Origin: Takakia lepidozioides
Lineage: Eukaryota; Streptophyta; Takakiopsida; Takakiales; Takakiaceae
Direction: 5' to 3'
DNA length: 64,000 bases
Assembly: GCA_030704615.1 (NCBI GenBank)
Contig: CM060731.1
Coordinates: forward strand, 37,696,001 to 37,760,000
Shown: positions 45,740-55,647 of the stretch, piece after piece
Layout of the letters: every line of letters starts with the position of its first letter
How positions within the stretch are numbered: the first letter of the stretch is position 1
The notes under the pieces: model-generated
Told to the model about the DNA's origin: nothing
Database searches by the model: none
What the model saw: only the letters and a program-made list of their open reading frames with translations
Position numbers and translations under genes: made by a program

Positions 45740-47040
45740 GACAGCTTGGGCTGCGTGGCAAAATACTTCATCGTGACATTGTCTGTGAACATCTTCACCG
45801 GGTTGGAACCAACATAGTGGCGCCAAAGCTCAAAGCAATGCACTATCGCCTTCATTTATTTCTTGTGCGTAGGCCACCGTCGCTCCACTTCATTCAGTTT
45901 CTTACTTTCGTAAGCCACTGGACCACTGGACGTCCATCCTGCATGAGTACACCCCCAATTGCGAAATCCGATGCATCTGTATGAATCTCAAATGGACGGT
46001 CGAACTTCGGGATTTTGAGGACTGGAGCTTCCGCCATCCGCTGCTTCAACTCGGCAAAAGCTTGGCTACAAAAAGTCATATCTTGGATTTACACAGAAGG
46101 TCTGACAACGGCCCCGCGATCTTGGCGAAATTTCTCACATATTTTCGGTAATATAGGAGGCGAGTCCTAGGAAGGATCGCACTCCCGGGACCGAAGTCGG
46201 AGGCTCCTAGTCCAAGATCGCCCTCACATTTCTATCATCCATTTTGATCCCATCCCGTGTAATCACATGTCCTAGGAACTCCACTTTTGTGACCCCGAGT
46301 TTGCACTTTGAAGCTTTGGCATACAGCTTCCCTTCCCGCAATTTCTGCCACACCCTTTTTAGGTGCTCCAGGTGCTCTAACTTTGTTTTCGAGTACACCA
46401 AGATGTCGTCGATGTACACGATCACAAAGTCATCCAACCACTCCTGACAAAGGCTGTTCATTAGCATACTAAAGGTTGCGGGTGCGTTGGTGAGCCCAAA
46501 AGGCATCACCAAGAACTCATATGAACCATATCTTGTCCTGCACGCGGTCTTCTCCTCATCTCCTTCCGCCACTCGGATTTGATGGTAGCCGGAGCGCAAA
46601 TCGATCCGGCTGAAATACTTCGCTCCTGCCAACCGATCGAAGAGGTCGTCGATCCTTGGCAAAGGGTACTGGTTCTTGATAGTCATCTTATTCAGAGCCC
46701 TGTAATCGACATACATCCGCAGCGTCCCATCTTTCTTATCAGCGAATAGCACCGGGGCTCCGTAAGGTGACTTACTCGGCCGGATGTACCCCTTTGACAT
46801 TAGATCCTTGAGCTGAGTCTTCAGCTCGACCAACTCTCTGTGGCTCAACCGGTAGGGCACCTTGGCAGGCGGCTCCGATCCCGGTATCACCTCAATCTTG
46901 TGGTCCACTCCTCTTCGTAGTGGCAAGCCGCTTGGTAAATCCTCCGGCATCACATTATGGTATTTCTCTGAGATCTCTTTGATCCAATCTGGGCTCGGCT
47001 CCCTATCGCCTTTTCCCTCCACTTGTCTTACGTAAAGCAA
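45740..47040 (-). pseudogene. gypsy reverse transcriptase and RNase H
   Basis: 47040-46207 is a 277-codon open frame with all RT blocks: [60 protein letters not shown] and the catalytic [10 protein letters not shown]. RNase H follows in another frame: LKIPKFDRPFEIHTDASDFA (46079 onward), then FTDN in a third frame (about 45790), with stops. Confidence 0.9.
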
Positions 47041-47617
47041 ATGCCAAAAATTGGGGCTCGTGCGGCTCCTCCACGGCCCACTTCTTTGCTGACAGCAGGT
47101 TTATTCGCCCTCCCACTGGGTTGGGCGTTTCCGACACTCGTAAAACTTCACCACCATTCCCACATGGTAGCGTGACTACTCTCTTGCGGCCATTTATGAC
47201 CGCTCCTGATTTGCTCAAAAATGTCATCCCCAAAATGAGATCCACTCCATCGATCTCGCAAATGGTGAAGTTCTCACGTCCCTCCCAACTCCCCAGCTGA
47301 AGAGGAACATCGAACGCCAACCTCGTCGTCAATTGTGGAATAGAGGCCTCCACACCACTTGTCGGGAGCCCCAGTTTTCGTGCCGTTGCCAGTGTCATGA
47401 AGGAGTGCGACGCTCCTGTGTCCACCAACAACGACATATTAGTTCCGAAAATTATCCCACTCACGAACAGTAACTGACTCCCTTGACGCAGGGGGCCAGT
47501 TTCCTGATACAACTCACAAGAGTAGTTGCCTACCTTGCAAGTCTTGGCAACCACCGCTTCCACCAAGCGGCTGATGGAATCTTCGGACAGCTCCGTGGTT
47601 GCCCGAGTCATGTTCAA
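47003..47617 (-). pseudogene. gypsy aspartic protease
   Basis: Contains LLVDTGASHSFM, the active-site DTGAS motif, and later LILGMTFLSKSGAVI, the second half of the fold. It shares its frame with gag across stops and overlaps the RT frame by 38 bases in a different phase. Confidence 0.85.
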
Positions 47618-47620
47618 TTG

Positions 47621-48748
47621 TCAGGGTTTCGTACACTTCTTGGCCATGTGCCCGGGCTCCCCGCAATTAAAGCACACCCTATCGAAGGTCGCCTTCTGTC
47701 CACCATAAGCCGGCGCACCTGATTTTCTTTTCGGAGCACCGGGTGTCGCCTTGACGTATGAAGGCCCTCCCTTCGATTTCCATGTGTCATTGTCGCCGCG
47801 TGGCCTATCCCACTTCTTTTCCGGTCGGAAGGAGTCACCCTCCCGCCGAGTCTTCTTGTGGTTCAGCTCCGTACGGCCTTGTCTTTCGCCCCTAGGGACA
47901 TCCGAGAAACATTCAGCCCTTTCAATTGCCTCGTTCAAAGTCTTAGGTGGCTTCTCCTCCAACTTCCGCCTGGCCCATGGGGCTAGTCCCACCACAAAGT
48001 TGAAGACCATTTATGGTTCCGCCATATCCGCGACTTCGAGCAACATCACAAGGAAAGACTAAACATATCCCCGAATGTCATCCATTTGCTTCAAGTTCCT
48101 TATCTTGTCCCGGGCGAGCCAGGACGCATTGAGAGGAGCAAACTGTCTTTTCATAAGTTCCTTGAACCCACTCCAGTCCAAGGTTTCCGGGTTTGGACCT
48201 CGGTCATGAAGGCGTTTTTGCCACCATTGTTGAACATAGCCCCTCAAATGGGTGGGAGCCACTTCCACCCAATCCTCGTCACTCAACTTGGCCACCCGGA
48301 AATACTGCTCCAGCTCCAAGAGCCAGGTGTTGAGTGCCTTCCGATTTCGGACGCCCTCGAAGGAGCCGGGTTCCTTATGCTTCATCTTAAACTTTGCCTT
48401 AGTGGAAGTGGCATTAGCCGCCTTCAACACGTCTTTCAACGTCCCACCAAATTGCGCCAACACCCCTTCCCAAAAAGCTGCTGGCATGGGAGACATCTGT
48501 TGGTCTGGCGGAGCCTCCAGGAGGACCTCGGGCTCCGACTCCCCAGATTCATCCCGTTCTTGCGCGGCCTCGCTTTCAAAAGCATGCATCGCCTCCTCAA
48601 ATTGCCGCTTCGGTGACACGTCGCCCCCATCGGGCTCACTAGGATCATCATCTTTCGGGCCATTCCGCTTTCGCTTTGCCTTGCCCGACCCCATGATGAG
48701 GCTGATCTCAAGGACGATCGCGTACTGAACTCTAAGCTCTGATACCAA
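47621..48748 (-). pseudogene. gypsy gag with zinc knuckle
   Basis: Acidic N-terminus with KAKRKRNGPKDDDP, the gag core (WLLELEQYFRVAKLSDEDW, VQQWWQKRL, MKRQFAPLN), and a CCHC knuckle CFNCGEPGHMAKKC at about 47660. In-frame stops at 48059-48061 and just upstream of 48010 interrupt it. Confidence 0.85.
48736..48747 (-). other. gypsy primer-binding site (tRNA-iMet 3' end)
   Basis: TGGTATCAGAGC in minus sense, two bases inside the 5' LTR, is complementary to the 3' end of initiator Met-tRNA, the usual plant primer. The neighbouring copia at 26.4 kb uses the middle of the same tRNA. Confidence 0.9.
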
Positions 48749-48749
48749 G

Positions 48750-49473
48750 TGTCGTGCACCTCACTTCGGTAAGCTCCCCTTCAAGTCATAGTTACTCGCC
48801 TAACTCCCAAACTGGCCGTCAGGCCAACTCGGAGCTTCGGCTACTCACCGGGACATAAAGGTCCCCCTTTGCTCCTCCAAAAGACCCTCCACCAATTTGG
48901 GCCTAGTGGAAATTCCCTTTGGTAGATGGCAGTCCGGAATAGCTCCCCACTCCTTGGTCGCTTTCCGGCTCGTTCGTTCGCTCGCTCACTCACTCACTAG
49001 TTTTTGGTCACCAAAGGGCTTGCACCGTTCTCGGGGTTACTACTCCCTATATATACTTCTGTGACTGTCCGCGGGGGTTTCACAAACAACACCATCCTTT
49101 TATGGCGAACCACCACGAAGACCCTCGACTCCCGGTGATGAGTCGCGGTGAGTCTTGGCCTACCCACCACGGCCCCATTGGACCGTGATGAGTCCCAAGA
49201 CTCCCCACGACTCCCACCACAAGATCTCCGCCCCATGGTGAGTCCTATGCCACCCCCACTAAGACCCACTGAGCTACCACCACCCCTCGTGGAACCACCC
49301 CACCGCAACTCGGCGTGTGGGGCTCCACCTAGTGAGCGCCTCCGCCTCCTTGAGTGCCTTGGGCACTCAAGGGTGCTTCAGCCCCCGTACCTATTGTTGC
49401 CACTGCCCCCACCACAAGGGCAGCCCCTCTTGTGTCCCGACCTCTCGCCCTCAAGGCAAAAGGCCGCGACACA
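48750..49473 (-). repeat. gypsy 5' LTR
   Basis: 724 bp, TGTGTCGCGGCC (49473) to GCACGACA (48750). It contains a CTATATATAC TATA-like box near 49050 (plus reading). Confidence 0.85.
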
Positions 49474-49799
49474 GTAGTAACATTATCATCCGAAATGTTA
49501 CTTGGAACTCTACTTGTTGAATCTCTTGATGCCCTTGAAGCCTGCCGGGAAGCCCCGCATTTTTGCCAATCACGAAGCTCTTCTTCTACTTTTTGAATTC
49601 GCTCCTTGAATGTGACTGGGCAAAACAATTTTTCATATGACAAATGTCAGCTGAAATGTCGAACATTTGTAGAAAAAATGATAAAGTAAAAGTGCAAGTG
49701 GAAGACACTTTCAAGATCAAATTCTCCATAAACAACAAACAGTGGGATAAGTACACACCAAGATAATCAGGTTCCTTTTGTTGTGATAGGTTTTAGGCT

Positions 49800-50890
49800 C
49801 ATCAGGTAAAGAAGCCATGTCTGAAGAGTATCGATCATTGCTGCAAAACAGAACATGGGTTCTAGGCAAATTGCCCCCAGGGAGAACAGCCATAAAGTGC
49901 AAATGGGTGTTTAAGGTCAAACAAAAATCGGATGGAACAATTGAGAGGTTCAAGGCAAGAGTAGTTGCTAAAGGATATTCACAGCAGCAGGGCATAGACT
50001 ATGATGAGACTGTTGCCCCAGTTGTCAAATTTGATTCGATCAGGACGATCTTGAGCATAGTTGCAGTCAAGGACATGAACATAGTCCAGTTTGATGTGAA
50101 GACAGCTTTCCTGAATGGAGATTTGGATGAAGAGCTGTATATGATGGGGGGAGGGGGAAGAGGACATGAAGATGAAGTCTGGGTATCTGAAGAAGAGTTT
50201 ATATGGGCTTAAACAAGCATCCCGGGCATGGAACGAGAAGTTCAATAATTTTCTTGTGAAGTATGACCTAAAGCCAAGCTAGGCTGACTGTTGTGTGTAT
50301 TACAATGATGGTGCATCAGAGACGATAACAGCAATCTTTGTAGATGATGGAATTGTTTGCAGCCGTGATAAATCAAAATTGGATGAGATCATCGGATACT
50401 TGAATCTGCATTTTGATGTGAAAGCAGGAGAAGTCGAATGTTACGTGGGATTGCGAATAACGAGAGACAGGGACAAAAGAACGATATACCTAGATCAGAA
50501 GAGGTATATTGCTCATATCATCAAACGTTTTGGATTTGATGACGCAAGTCCTGCGATTGTTCCAGCTGACCCTAATGCAAGGTTAAGCTTGTGGCTGAAC
50601 AATACAAAGATAACGAAGGAGAGAATAGTGAGTACCTACCCTACAGAGAAGCAGTTGGCTCACTTATGTTTGCGATGTTGGGCACACGACTTGACATTGC
50701 CTATGCTGTCAGTTGTGCAGCAAAATATTCGCACTGTCCAAGAAGAGCTCACTGGAATGTCTTGAAACGGATATTTAAATATCTAAAGGGCACACTAAAC
50801 TATGGGATTTGTTTTAGTGGGAGCAGTGAACGGGCTGAGAATACCTTGACGGGTTATTGTGATGCGGACTATGGGGGAGATATGTACAAA
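49800..50890 (+). pseudogene. Ty1/copia RT fragment
   Basis: Plus-strand copia polymerase: [73 protein letters not shown]; a shift near 50145; SLYGLKQASRAWNEKF; a TAG near 50280; ITAIFVDDGIVCS (catalytic); LPYREAVGSLMFAMLGTRLD and GYCDADYGGD, where similarity stops. No LTR or integrase adjoins it. Different lineage from the element at 26-31 kb by sequence. Confidence 0.85.
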
Positions 50891-51125
50891 CTGTTCCCAA
50901 ACTTTCATGATGAGCATTTCCTTCGTGCACTTAGGTCAGTGAAAGAAGGTCGACAAAGTGTGAAGAGTAGCATGCTCGATCATGGGTGTTACTGATGCCC
51001 CTTTAGTGGAGGTAGAAGGCCTCTGATGAGAATCATAGAATCGGAGTTCAGAGTAAAAGGAGATGTTAGTTTAAAATGCAAGAAGCAATCATGAACTTCA
51101 AACCATGTGTCCAGACAAAATGCTG
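50891..51125. other. anonymous sequence after the copia fragment
   Basis: Nothing recognised. Confidence 0.3.
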
Positions 51126-51328
51126 TCAAGACTGAGCTTGGATTGCTTGATATCTCCTCCCCTGCAGCAGTCTCTCTGTTGGACTGGCAGACTTAATCTG
51201 CATATAAAAGATCTGCACAGTGCTGGAATTTTGTGGAGAAGTTGCAGCAGTCATTGATGTGCTGAAAGGCCTTTTTACGATCCAGTTGAACATTGACTTA
51301 GAGGACAATGAGGGTGTTGTACTGACAT

Positions 51329-51333
51329 CCCCC
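51329..51333. repeat. target-site duplication CCCCC, left
   Basis: CCCCC at 51329-51333 and at 52631-52635, directly outside the two LTR ends. Confidence 0.75.
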
Positions 51334-51610
51334 TGTGAAATATTCTACACATTGAGAACCTAGATCTTTTATAACAACAATTACATACTTTTATTGATCA
51401 TGTAGAAAGTCTCTCATACTTAATATATATCCATCTCTCTCTGTCTCTGTATGTTCTTGTTGTGAGAGACGCAACTCTCCTTTATAGTTACACAACTGAG
51501 TAGGTAATCCAATGGTTACACAACCGATTTATGTGACTTCTGGAATCACACCCGAAGAGTTGTGTCTGTTAGAATGTTGAAGCTGCAACTGTAACGACAA
51601 CTTTCCAACA
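51334..51610 (-). repeat. 3' LTR of short copia element
   Basis: 277 bp, TGTTGGAAAGTTGTCG (51610) to GAATATTTCACA (51334). Confidence 0.85.
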
Positions 51611-52243
51611 TTCTCCCTGCAGCGAAACATTTAAGAATTTTTAAGTCTAACTTGTAAATTTGAATCTGCTTGAAATTTTTCTAATTTCATGGTCCGAGTC
51701 TCAAGGAAATCGATATCGCAAGCTCCTTCTCGTGGTCCGTATCTCTTGTACCTTCACGAGGTCCAAACTTCATATCTTCATTCTCTGACTCCTTCAAGAA
51801 ATTCTTAATCTCACTTCGTAGTCTTCAATACAACGCAAGACTCCCTTCTTCTCCCCTTTTTGGTTTCCAACAGTCTCTAGCGAAATGTCCCTTTTTCCCA
51901 CATTCCATGCATTTATATGTGCTGGCTGTGCATTCAAAGCAGGTTTGGGTATGCTTCCATCCACTATGCCCCATACCTCCCTTTCTTCTAGAATATGTTT
52001 ACATCTAATGCTCCACTCTTCATAGTTAGAACCATTAAATCTATCATTTTCTCTCAAGTCAGGAGTATAGTGACTATATGTAATGGCTTGAGCATTCAAA
52101 CCACCAGTGGTAGTACTAGAAGCACTACTTGTACTTGCGCTAACTGTTGACATTATGTCAACGCTTCTCTTAATTTCAATTTCTTCTTAGTCGACTCTCA
52201 TGTGTCTCAATGTGACAACCTTGTCAACGTGGCTCTGATACCA

Positions 52244-52630
52244 TGTGAAATATTCTACACATTGAGAACCTAGATCTTTTATAACAACAATTACATATTT
52301 TTTTGCTAATGTAGAAAGTCTCTCGTACTTAATATATATCCATCTCTCTCTTGTGAAATATTCTACACATTGAGAACCTAGATCTTTTATAACAACAATT
52401 ACATACTTTTATTGATCATGTAGAAAGTCTCTCATACTTAATATATATCCATCTCTCTCTCTCTCTCTCTCTCTTCTTGTTGTGAGAGACGCAACTCTCC
52501 TTTATAGTTACACAACTGAGTAGGTAATCCAATGGTTACACAGCCGATATATGTGACTTCTGGAATCGCACCCGAAGAGTTGTGTATGTTAGAATGTTGA
52601 AGCTGCACCTGTAACGACAACTTTCCAACA
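52244..52630 (-). repeat. 5' LTR of short copia element, partial tandem duplication
   Basis: 387 bp. About 107 bp at the LTR's 3' end (52244-52349) are a second copy of 52351-52457; the 3' LTR has only one copy, so the duplication came after insertion. Confidence 0.8.
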
Positions 52631-52736
52631 CCCCCCAGGGTATTGCTGAATTTACAGAGTTGGAGACATTGCGCTTGTATGCTGGGGACTCTGGGTAGTG
52701 AGATGATGGTGAGCTTAGCAGATTGTATGGGCAAAG

Positions 52737-53879
52737 CTTACGCAGTTGACAGGGCTGCAAGCAAGTAACTAAGCTCAAATAAATATTGACAAAACCCTCA
52801 AACAAAGGCATGCATGAAAGGATGAGTTTGTCTGTGCAAGACCCACCATGGTGCACGCCTTCTGGAGTGAGGACATTGTACAAGGCTTGTTGAAGTTATA
52901 GTCAACAAAACTGTTGTTGGATTCTTCTTTTGACGAATGTTCTGATGTGAGCAGGTGTTTGGTTGGATTTTGAGCAAAATTGGTCAAAGATCTATTTCAA
53001 TCTGAGCTGCCCACCAAAAGTTATGGCAGTTTTAAAAGGTAACCAGAGAATAACCTGGATGGCTAAGCAAGTAAGGGTTCTAATTTGATGGTGATCTCAA
53101 GAAAAGACCTCTGTACATATGTCATGTTGGTGGTATAATAAATGGGAGAAGTACATACTGTCACCAAACTTTCCAGAATAAAACTGCTTGAGCACTTCGC
53201 TTGTCATGCTTTGTAACAAGTAGCAGCGTGCACCCCAGGTATCCAAGCGCAGAAGTATGCAGTGGTTCCGGAGTATATGGATAATCTTTTCATGCATGCT
53301 CTCCATATGTCGTGTTGTCTTCTTATGCCTCACACATCTGACTGAAAATTCAAGAAACTGCAACCCCTTTTGTGTAGCTATGCAGTGGCAGGGTACTAAG
53401 AGTGAGGGCAGCAGTACAACCAGATGGGCCAGACTTGAGCGCGACAGTGAATGCGTTGCAACTACCAAACCCTTTTGTCACCCTTGGTTCAAGGTCTTTC
53501 GGAACATCTGTGTATAGCCAGGTGTTCGAGGAGGTATTCAACAGTGTTCATTAAAGGTCTACGTGGTGCTCTTCTGGCGGGTCTTGAGGGTGTAGACAAT
53601 AAGAGTGGAAGCTGAAGGTGGAATGCCACAGTGTTGCCGCAACTGCCCCTGCCTACTGGCTTTCAAGTCCCGAAGTATTTCGACAACCCAAAACTGGCAC
53701 ATCCCTAGTCTAAAACTGTCACAAAATTGAGACAAATCTACCAACGGAATTACCAACATTTATTGTGTTGAGCTCAGTCACAATTTTCTTGGTAGCAGGC
53801 CATTGTCTTGGACTAAGTCCCATCTATGATCTAAAGTCTTGCTGGCTTTCTTCATATCAGCATCAGCTTGAGTTTTGGG
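52737..53879. other. intergenic, nothing recognised
   Basis: Frames of 60-125 codons on both strands, none with recognisable content. Confidence 0.35.
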
Positions 53880-53916
53880 GTGAGACTCGAGCACCATTTC
53901 ATTTCATTTCATTTCA
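53880..53916 (+). mobile_element. possible LINE 3' tip, (CATTT)n tail
   Basis: AGCACCATTTCATTTCATTT repeats the 3' tip and pentamer tail of the LINE fragment at 17369-18598. Only the tip is recognisable; the call rests on about 20 shared bases. Confidence 0.35.
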
Positions 53917-54052
53917 TGTTGTAATTAGGCGCAGATAGCCAACCTGTGATGAAATGTTTAAGAGCAGCCCTTTGTATAGCCTCATCGCACTCTTATGAAC
54001 ATGGTTCCGGCTTTCCTCTGGTCCCAAATATACACCAGCTATCCGCTTTCTG

Positions 54053-54328
54053 TTACTGGGCTCCTTCAGAGACCTCCAATGGTGGGCTTGGCTTGGACTT
54101 TCTTTTTCTTTTTCTTTGTCTCTTTGGTTTGATTTGGACTTCTGTTTCCGTCTCAGTGAGCCCCTTGGGAACGTCCTTCGTGGTTCTTCCTTCACTTGGT
54201 CCTGGTTGTCCTGCTGCTTGGACTGCGCCGCCATGTCCAAATTCCACAGTTGCTGCTGGTGTAGCATGTGACTCTCCTCCCAATTGCTCCTGTTGCATGC
54301 CAGCGTTAGCTAGCTCGTTGTAATACAC
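54053..54328 (-). CDS. possible downstream exon with nuclear localisation signal
   Basis: 91-codon minus-strand frame, Gln/Gly-rich at first (MQQEQLGGESHATPAA), then strongly basic: KPKRQRKRKRKSKPSPP, a plausible nuclear localisation signal. It lies 100-200 bp downstream of the repeat-protein frame, which ends at a strong splice donor, so it may be the next exon. I could not find an acceptor that keeps the frame, so the link is tentative. Confidence 0.35.
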   Translation of the reverse strand: MYYNELANAGMQQEQLGGESHATPAATVEFGHGGAVQAAGQPGPSEGRTTKDVPKGLTETETEVQIKPKRQRKRKRKSKPSPPLEVSEGAQ

Positions 54329-54423
54329 GATATTCGTACCAACGCTTTGTTCAAAAATTATGTAACATATCTGTCCGATCCAATGATCCTAAGGCTGAAC
54401 CCGCGTGGTGGGATGAATTCTAC

Positions 54424-55647
54424 CTAGGAATAGGAACAAAAGTGTCCTAGTTCCGGCAATGTATACGCTAGGGCGAGGTACAAGAGTTCGAGGTACAAGT
54501 GTTCAAAGAAATTCGTACTTACTGCTTGATTGATTTGTTCATGGTCATAGTTGATTGCGTGGGGTTGGTCTTGTCCCATCAGCGAGAGTTGCTGTAACTC
54601 GTCTGCCAGTCCACCATTCGCATAAACAGGATCAGAACCCGTAAACATGGGCGGTTCGCACCAGGTTAATATGGGTGATACTGCGCGTTCCAGAGGATGG
54701 GCTTGCCCCATCAGCGAGAGTTGCTCTAACTCGTCTGCCAGTCCACCATTCGAATAAACAGGATCAGAACCCGTAAACATGGGCGGTTCGCACCAGGTTA
54801 ATATAGGTGATACTGCGCGTTCCAGAGGATGGTCTTGCCCCATCAGCGAGAGTTGCTGTAACTCGGCTGCCAGTCCACGATTCGCATAAACAGGATCAGA
54901 ATTTCGACTTGTACACATTGGCGGTTCGCACCAGATAGGTGCAGGAGGATATGGATGGTTGGGAGGAACGTAGCCAGTCTGATTTAAGGATGCTGGGCGT
55001 TCCAGAGGATGGTGTTGCCCCATCAGCGAGAGTGGGCGTTCCAGAGGATGCGCTTGCCCCATCAGTGAGAGTAGCTGTAACTCGTATGCCAGTCCGTGAT
55101 TCGCATAAATAGGATCAGAATTTCGCCTCGTAAACATGGGCGGTTCGCACCAGGTTAATATACGTGCAGGAGGATATGGATGGTTGGGAGGAACGTAGCC
55201 AGTCTGATTTAAGGATGCTGGGCGTTCCAGAGGATGGTGTTGCCCCATCAGCGAGAGTGGGCGTTCCAGAGGATGGGCTTGCCCCATCAGCGAGAGTTGC
55301 TGTAACTCGTATGCCAGTCCGCGATTCGCATAAACAGGATCAGAATTTCGCCTCGTAAACATGAGCGGTTCGCACCAGGTTAATATAGGTGCAGGAGGAT
55401 ATGGATGGTTGGGAGGAACGTAGCCAGTCTGATTTAAGGCCGATACTGCGCGTTCCATCGGAGGATGGTCTTGCCCCATCAGCGAGAGTTGCTGTAACTC
55501 GTCTGCCAGTCCACGATTCGCATAAACAGGATCAGAAAATGGATAATAACGTTGACTGCTAGGGCGACAATACGGACAATACGGACATAACGACAATACG
55601 GACACTCGGTGCCTCGATTGGAATAGCCTTGCTGGAAATACCGACAT
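54424..55647 (-). CDS. tandem-repeat protein, six copies of SDPVYANRGLADELQQLSLM
   Basis: Intact 407-codon frame. The motif SDPVYANRGLADELQQLSLM recurs at about residues 38, 102, 177, 250, 294 and 338. Between copies are variable modules: HPLERPLSLMGQ, LNQTGYVPPNHPYPPAPILT and WCEPPMFT. Units are about 44 or 64-75 residues, so the DNA is a coding minisatellite kept in frame. The N-terminus is Cys/Ser-rich (CPYCPYC). A strong donor (GCA|GTAAGTACG, intron from 54522) lies within the frame, so the real exon probably ends at 54523 and the hydrophobic tail in the frame is intron. No family recognised. A disordered adaptor is a guess from composition. Confidence 0.55.
   Translation of the reverse strand: MSVFPARLFQSRHRVSVLSLCPYCPYCRPSSQRYYPFSDPVYANRGLADELQQLSLMGQDHPPMERAVSALNQTGYVPPNHPYPPAPILTWCEPLMFTRRNSDPVYANRGLAYELQQLSLMGQAHPLERPLSLMGQHHPLERPASLNQTGYVPPNHPYPPARILTWCEPPMFTRRNSDPIYANHGLAYELQLLSLMGQAHPLERPLSLMGQHHPLERPASLNQTGYVPPNHPYPPAPIWCEPPMCTSRNSDPVYANRGLAAELQQLSLMGQDHPLERAVSPILTWCEPPMFTGSDPVYSNGGLADELEQLSLMGQAHPLERAVSPILTWCEPPMFTGSDPVYANGGLADELQQLSLMGQDQPHAINYDHEQINQAVSTNFFEHLYLELLYLALAYTLPELGHFCSYS

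Larger units (their letters stand above)
43679..49473 (-). mobile_element. Ty3/gypsy retrotransposon, near complete, inactive
   Basis: 5.8-kb element with two LTRs, primer-binding site, gag, protease, RT, RNase H and integrase in the gypsy order. It is inactive: in-frame stops in gag (near 48060, 48011 and 47621), a frameshift between protease and RT near 47010-47040, and further breaks in RNase H and integrase. No env and no chromodomain seen. No clean 5-bp duplication: flanks share only TAC. Confidence 0.9.
43534..49615 (-). pseudogene. last coding exon of an unknown gene, split by a gypsy element
   Basis: Two pieces of one exon on the minus strand. Piece 1 (about 49615-49474) follows a good acceptor (TTGTTTTGCCCAG) and encodes a charged, helical segment (TFKERIQKVEEELRDWQKCG) and a Ser/Arg-rich stretch ending SNISDDNV. 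Piece 2 (43678-43534) encodes RFDFSESISVSSGVETVASG and ends ASRLGGGSVILMG, stop. Across the insertion the sequences overlap by TAC, and removing the element keeps one open frame. About 94 codons of exon. I do not recognise the gene; its upstream exons are not identified in the window. Confidence 0.5.
51334..52630 (-). mobile_element. short non-autonomous copia element (1.3 kb)
   Basis: Complete insertion with both LTRs, a primer-binding site TGGTATCAGAGCC (52243-52231, minus sense), a polypurine tract (GCAGGGAGAA, 51620-51611) and a 5-bp duplication. The 633-bp interior keeps only gag: an N-terminal copia gag (FNGSNYEEWSIRCKHILEER, 52153 onward) joined by an internal deletion, out of frame, to a zinc knuckle CMECGKKGHFARDC (about 51930-51890). 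Protease and pol are gone, so it depended on a relative for movement. Confidence 0.85.
51126..52736 (-). pseudogene. unknown reading frame interrupted by the short copia element
   Basis: Minus strand. The frame from about 52736 (IQSAKLTIISLPRVPSIQAQ) reaches the insertion at 52631; after removing the element and one CCCCC copy it continues in phase at 51333 (DVSTTPSLSSKSMFNWIVKR) and ends at 51126. About 95 codons in total. No family recognised; the first part is weakly LRR-like. Confidence 0.35.

Noticed and set aside
43674-49478. Canonical 5-bp target duplication for the gypsy element
   Set aside because: The flanks are TTGTA and GTAGT; only a 3-base TAC/GTA overlap is shared, so I do not claim a 5-bp duplication.
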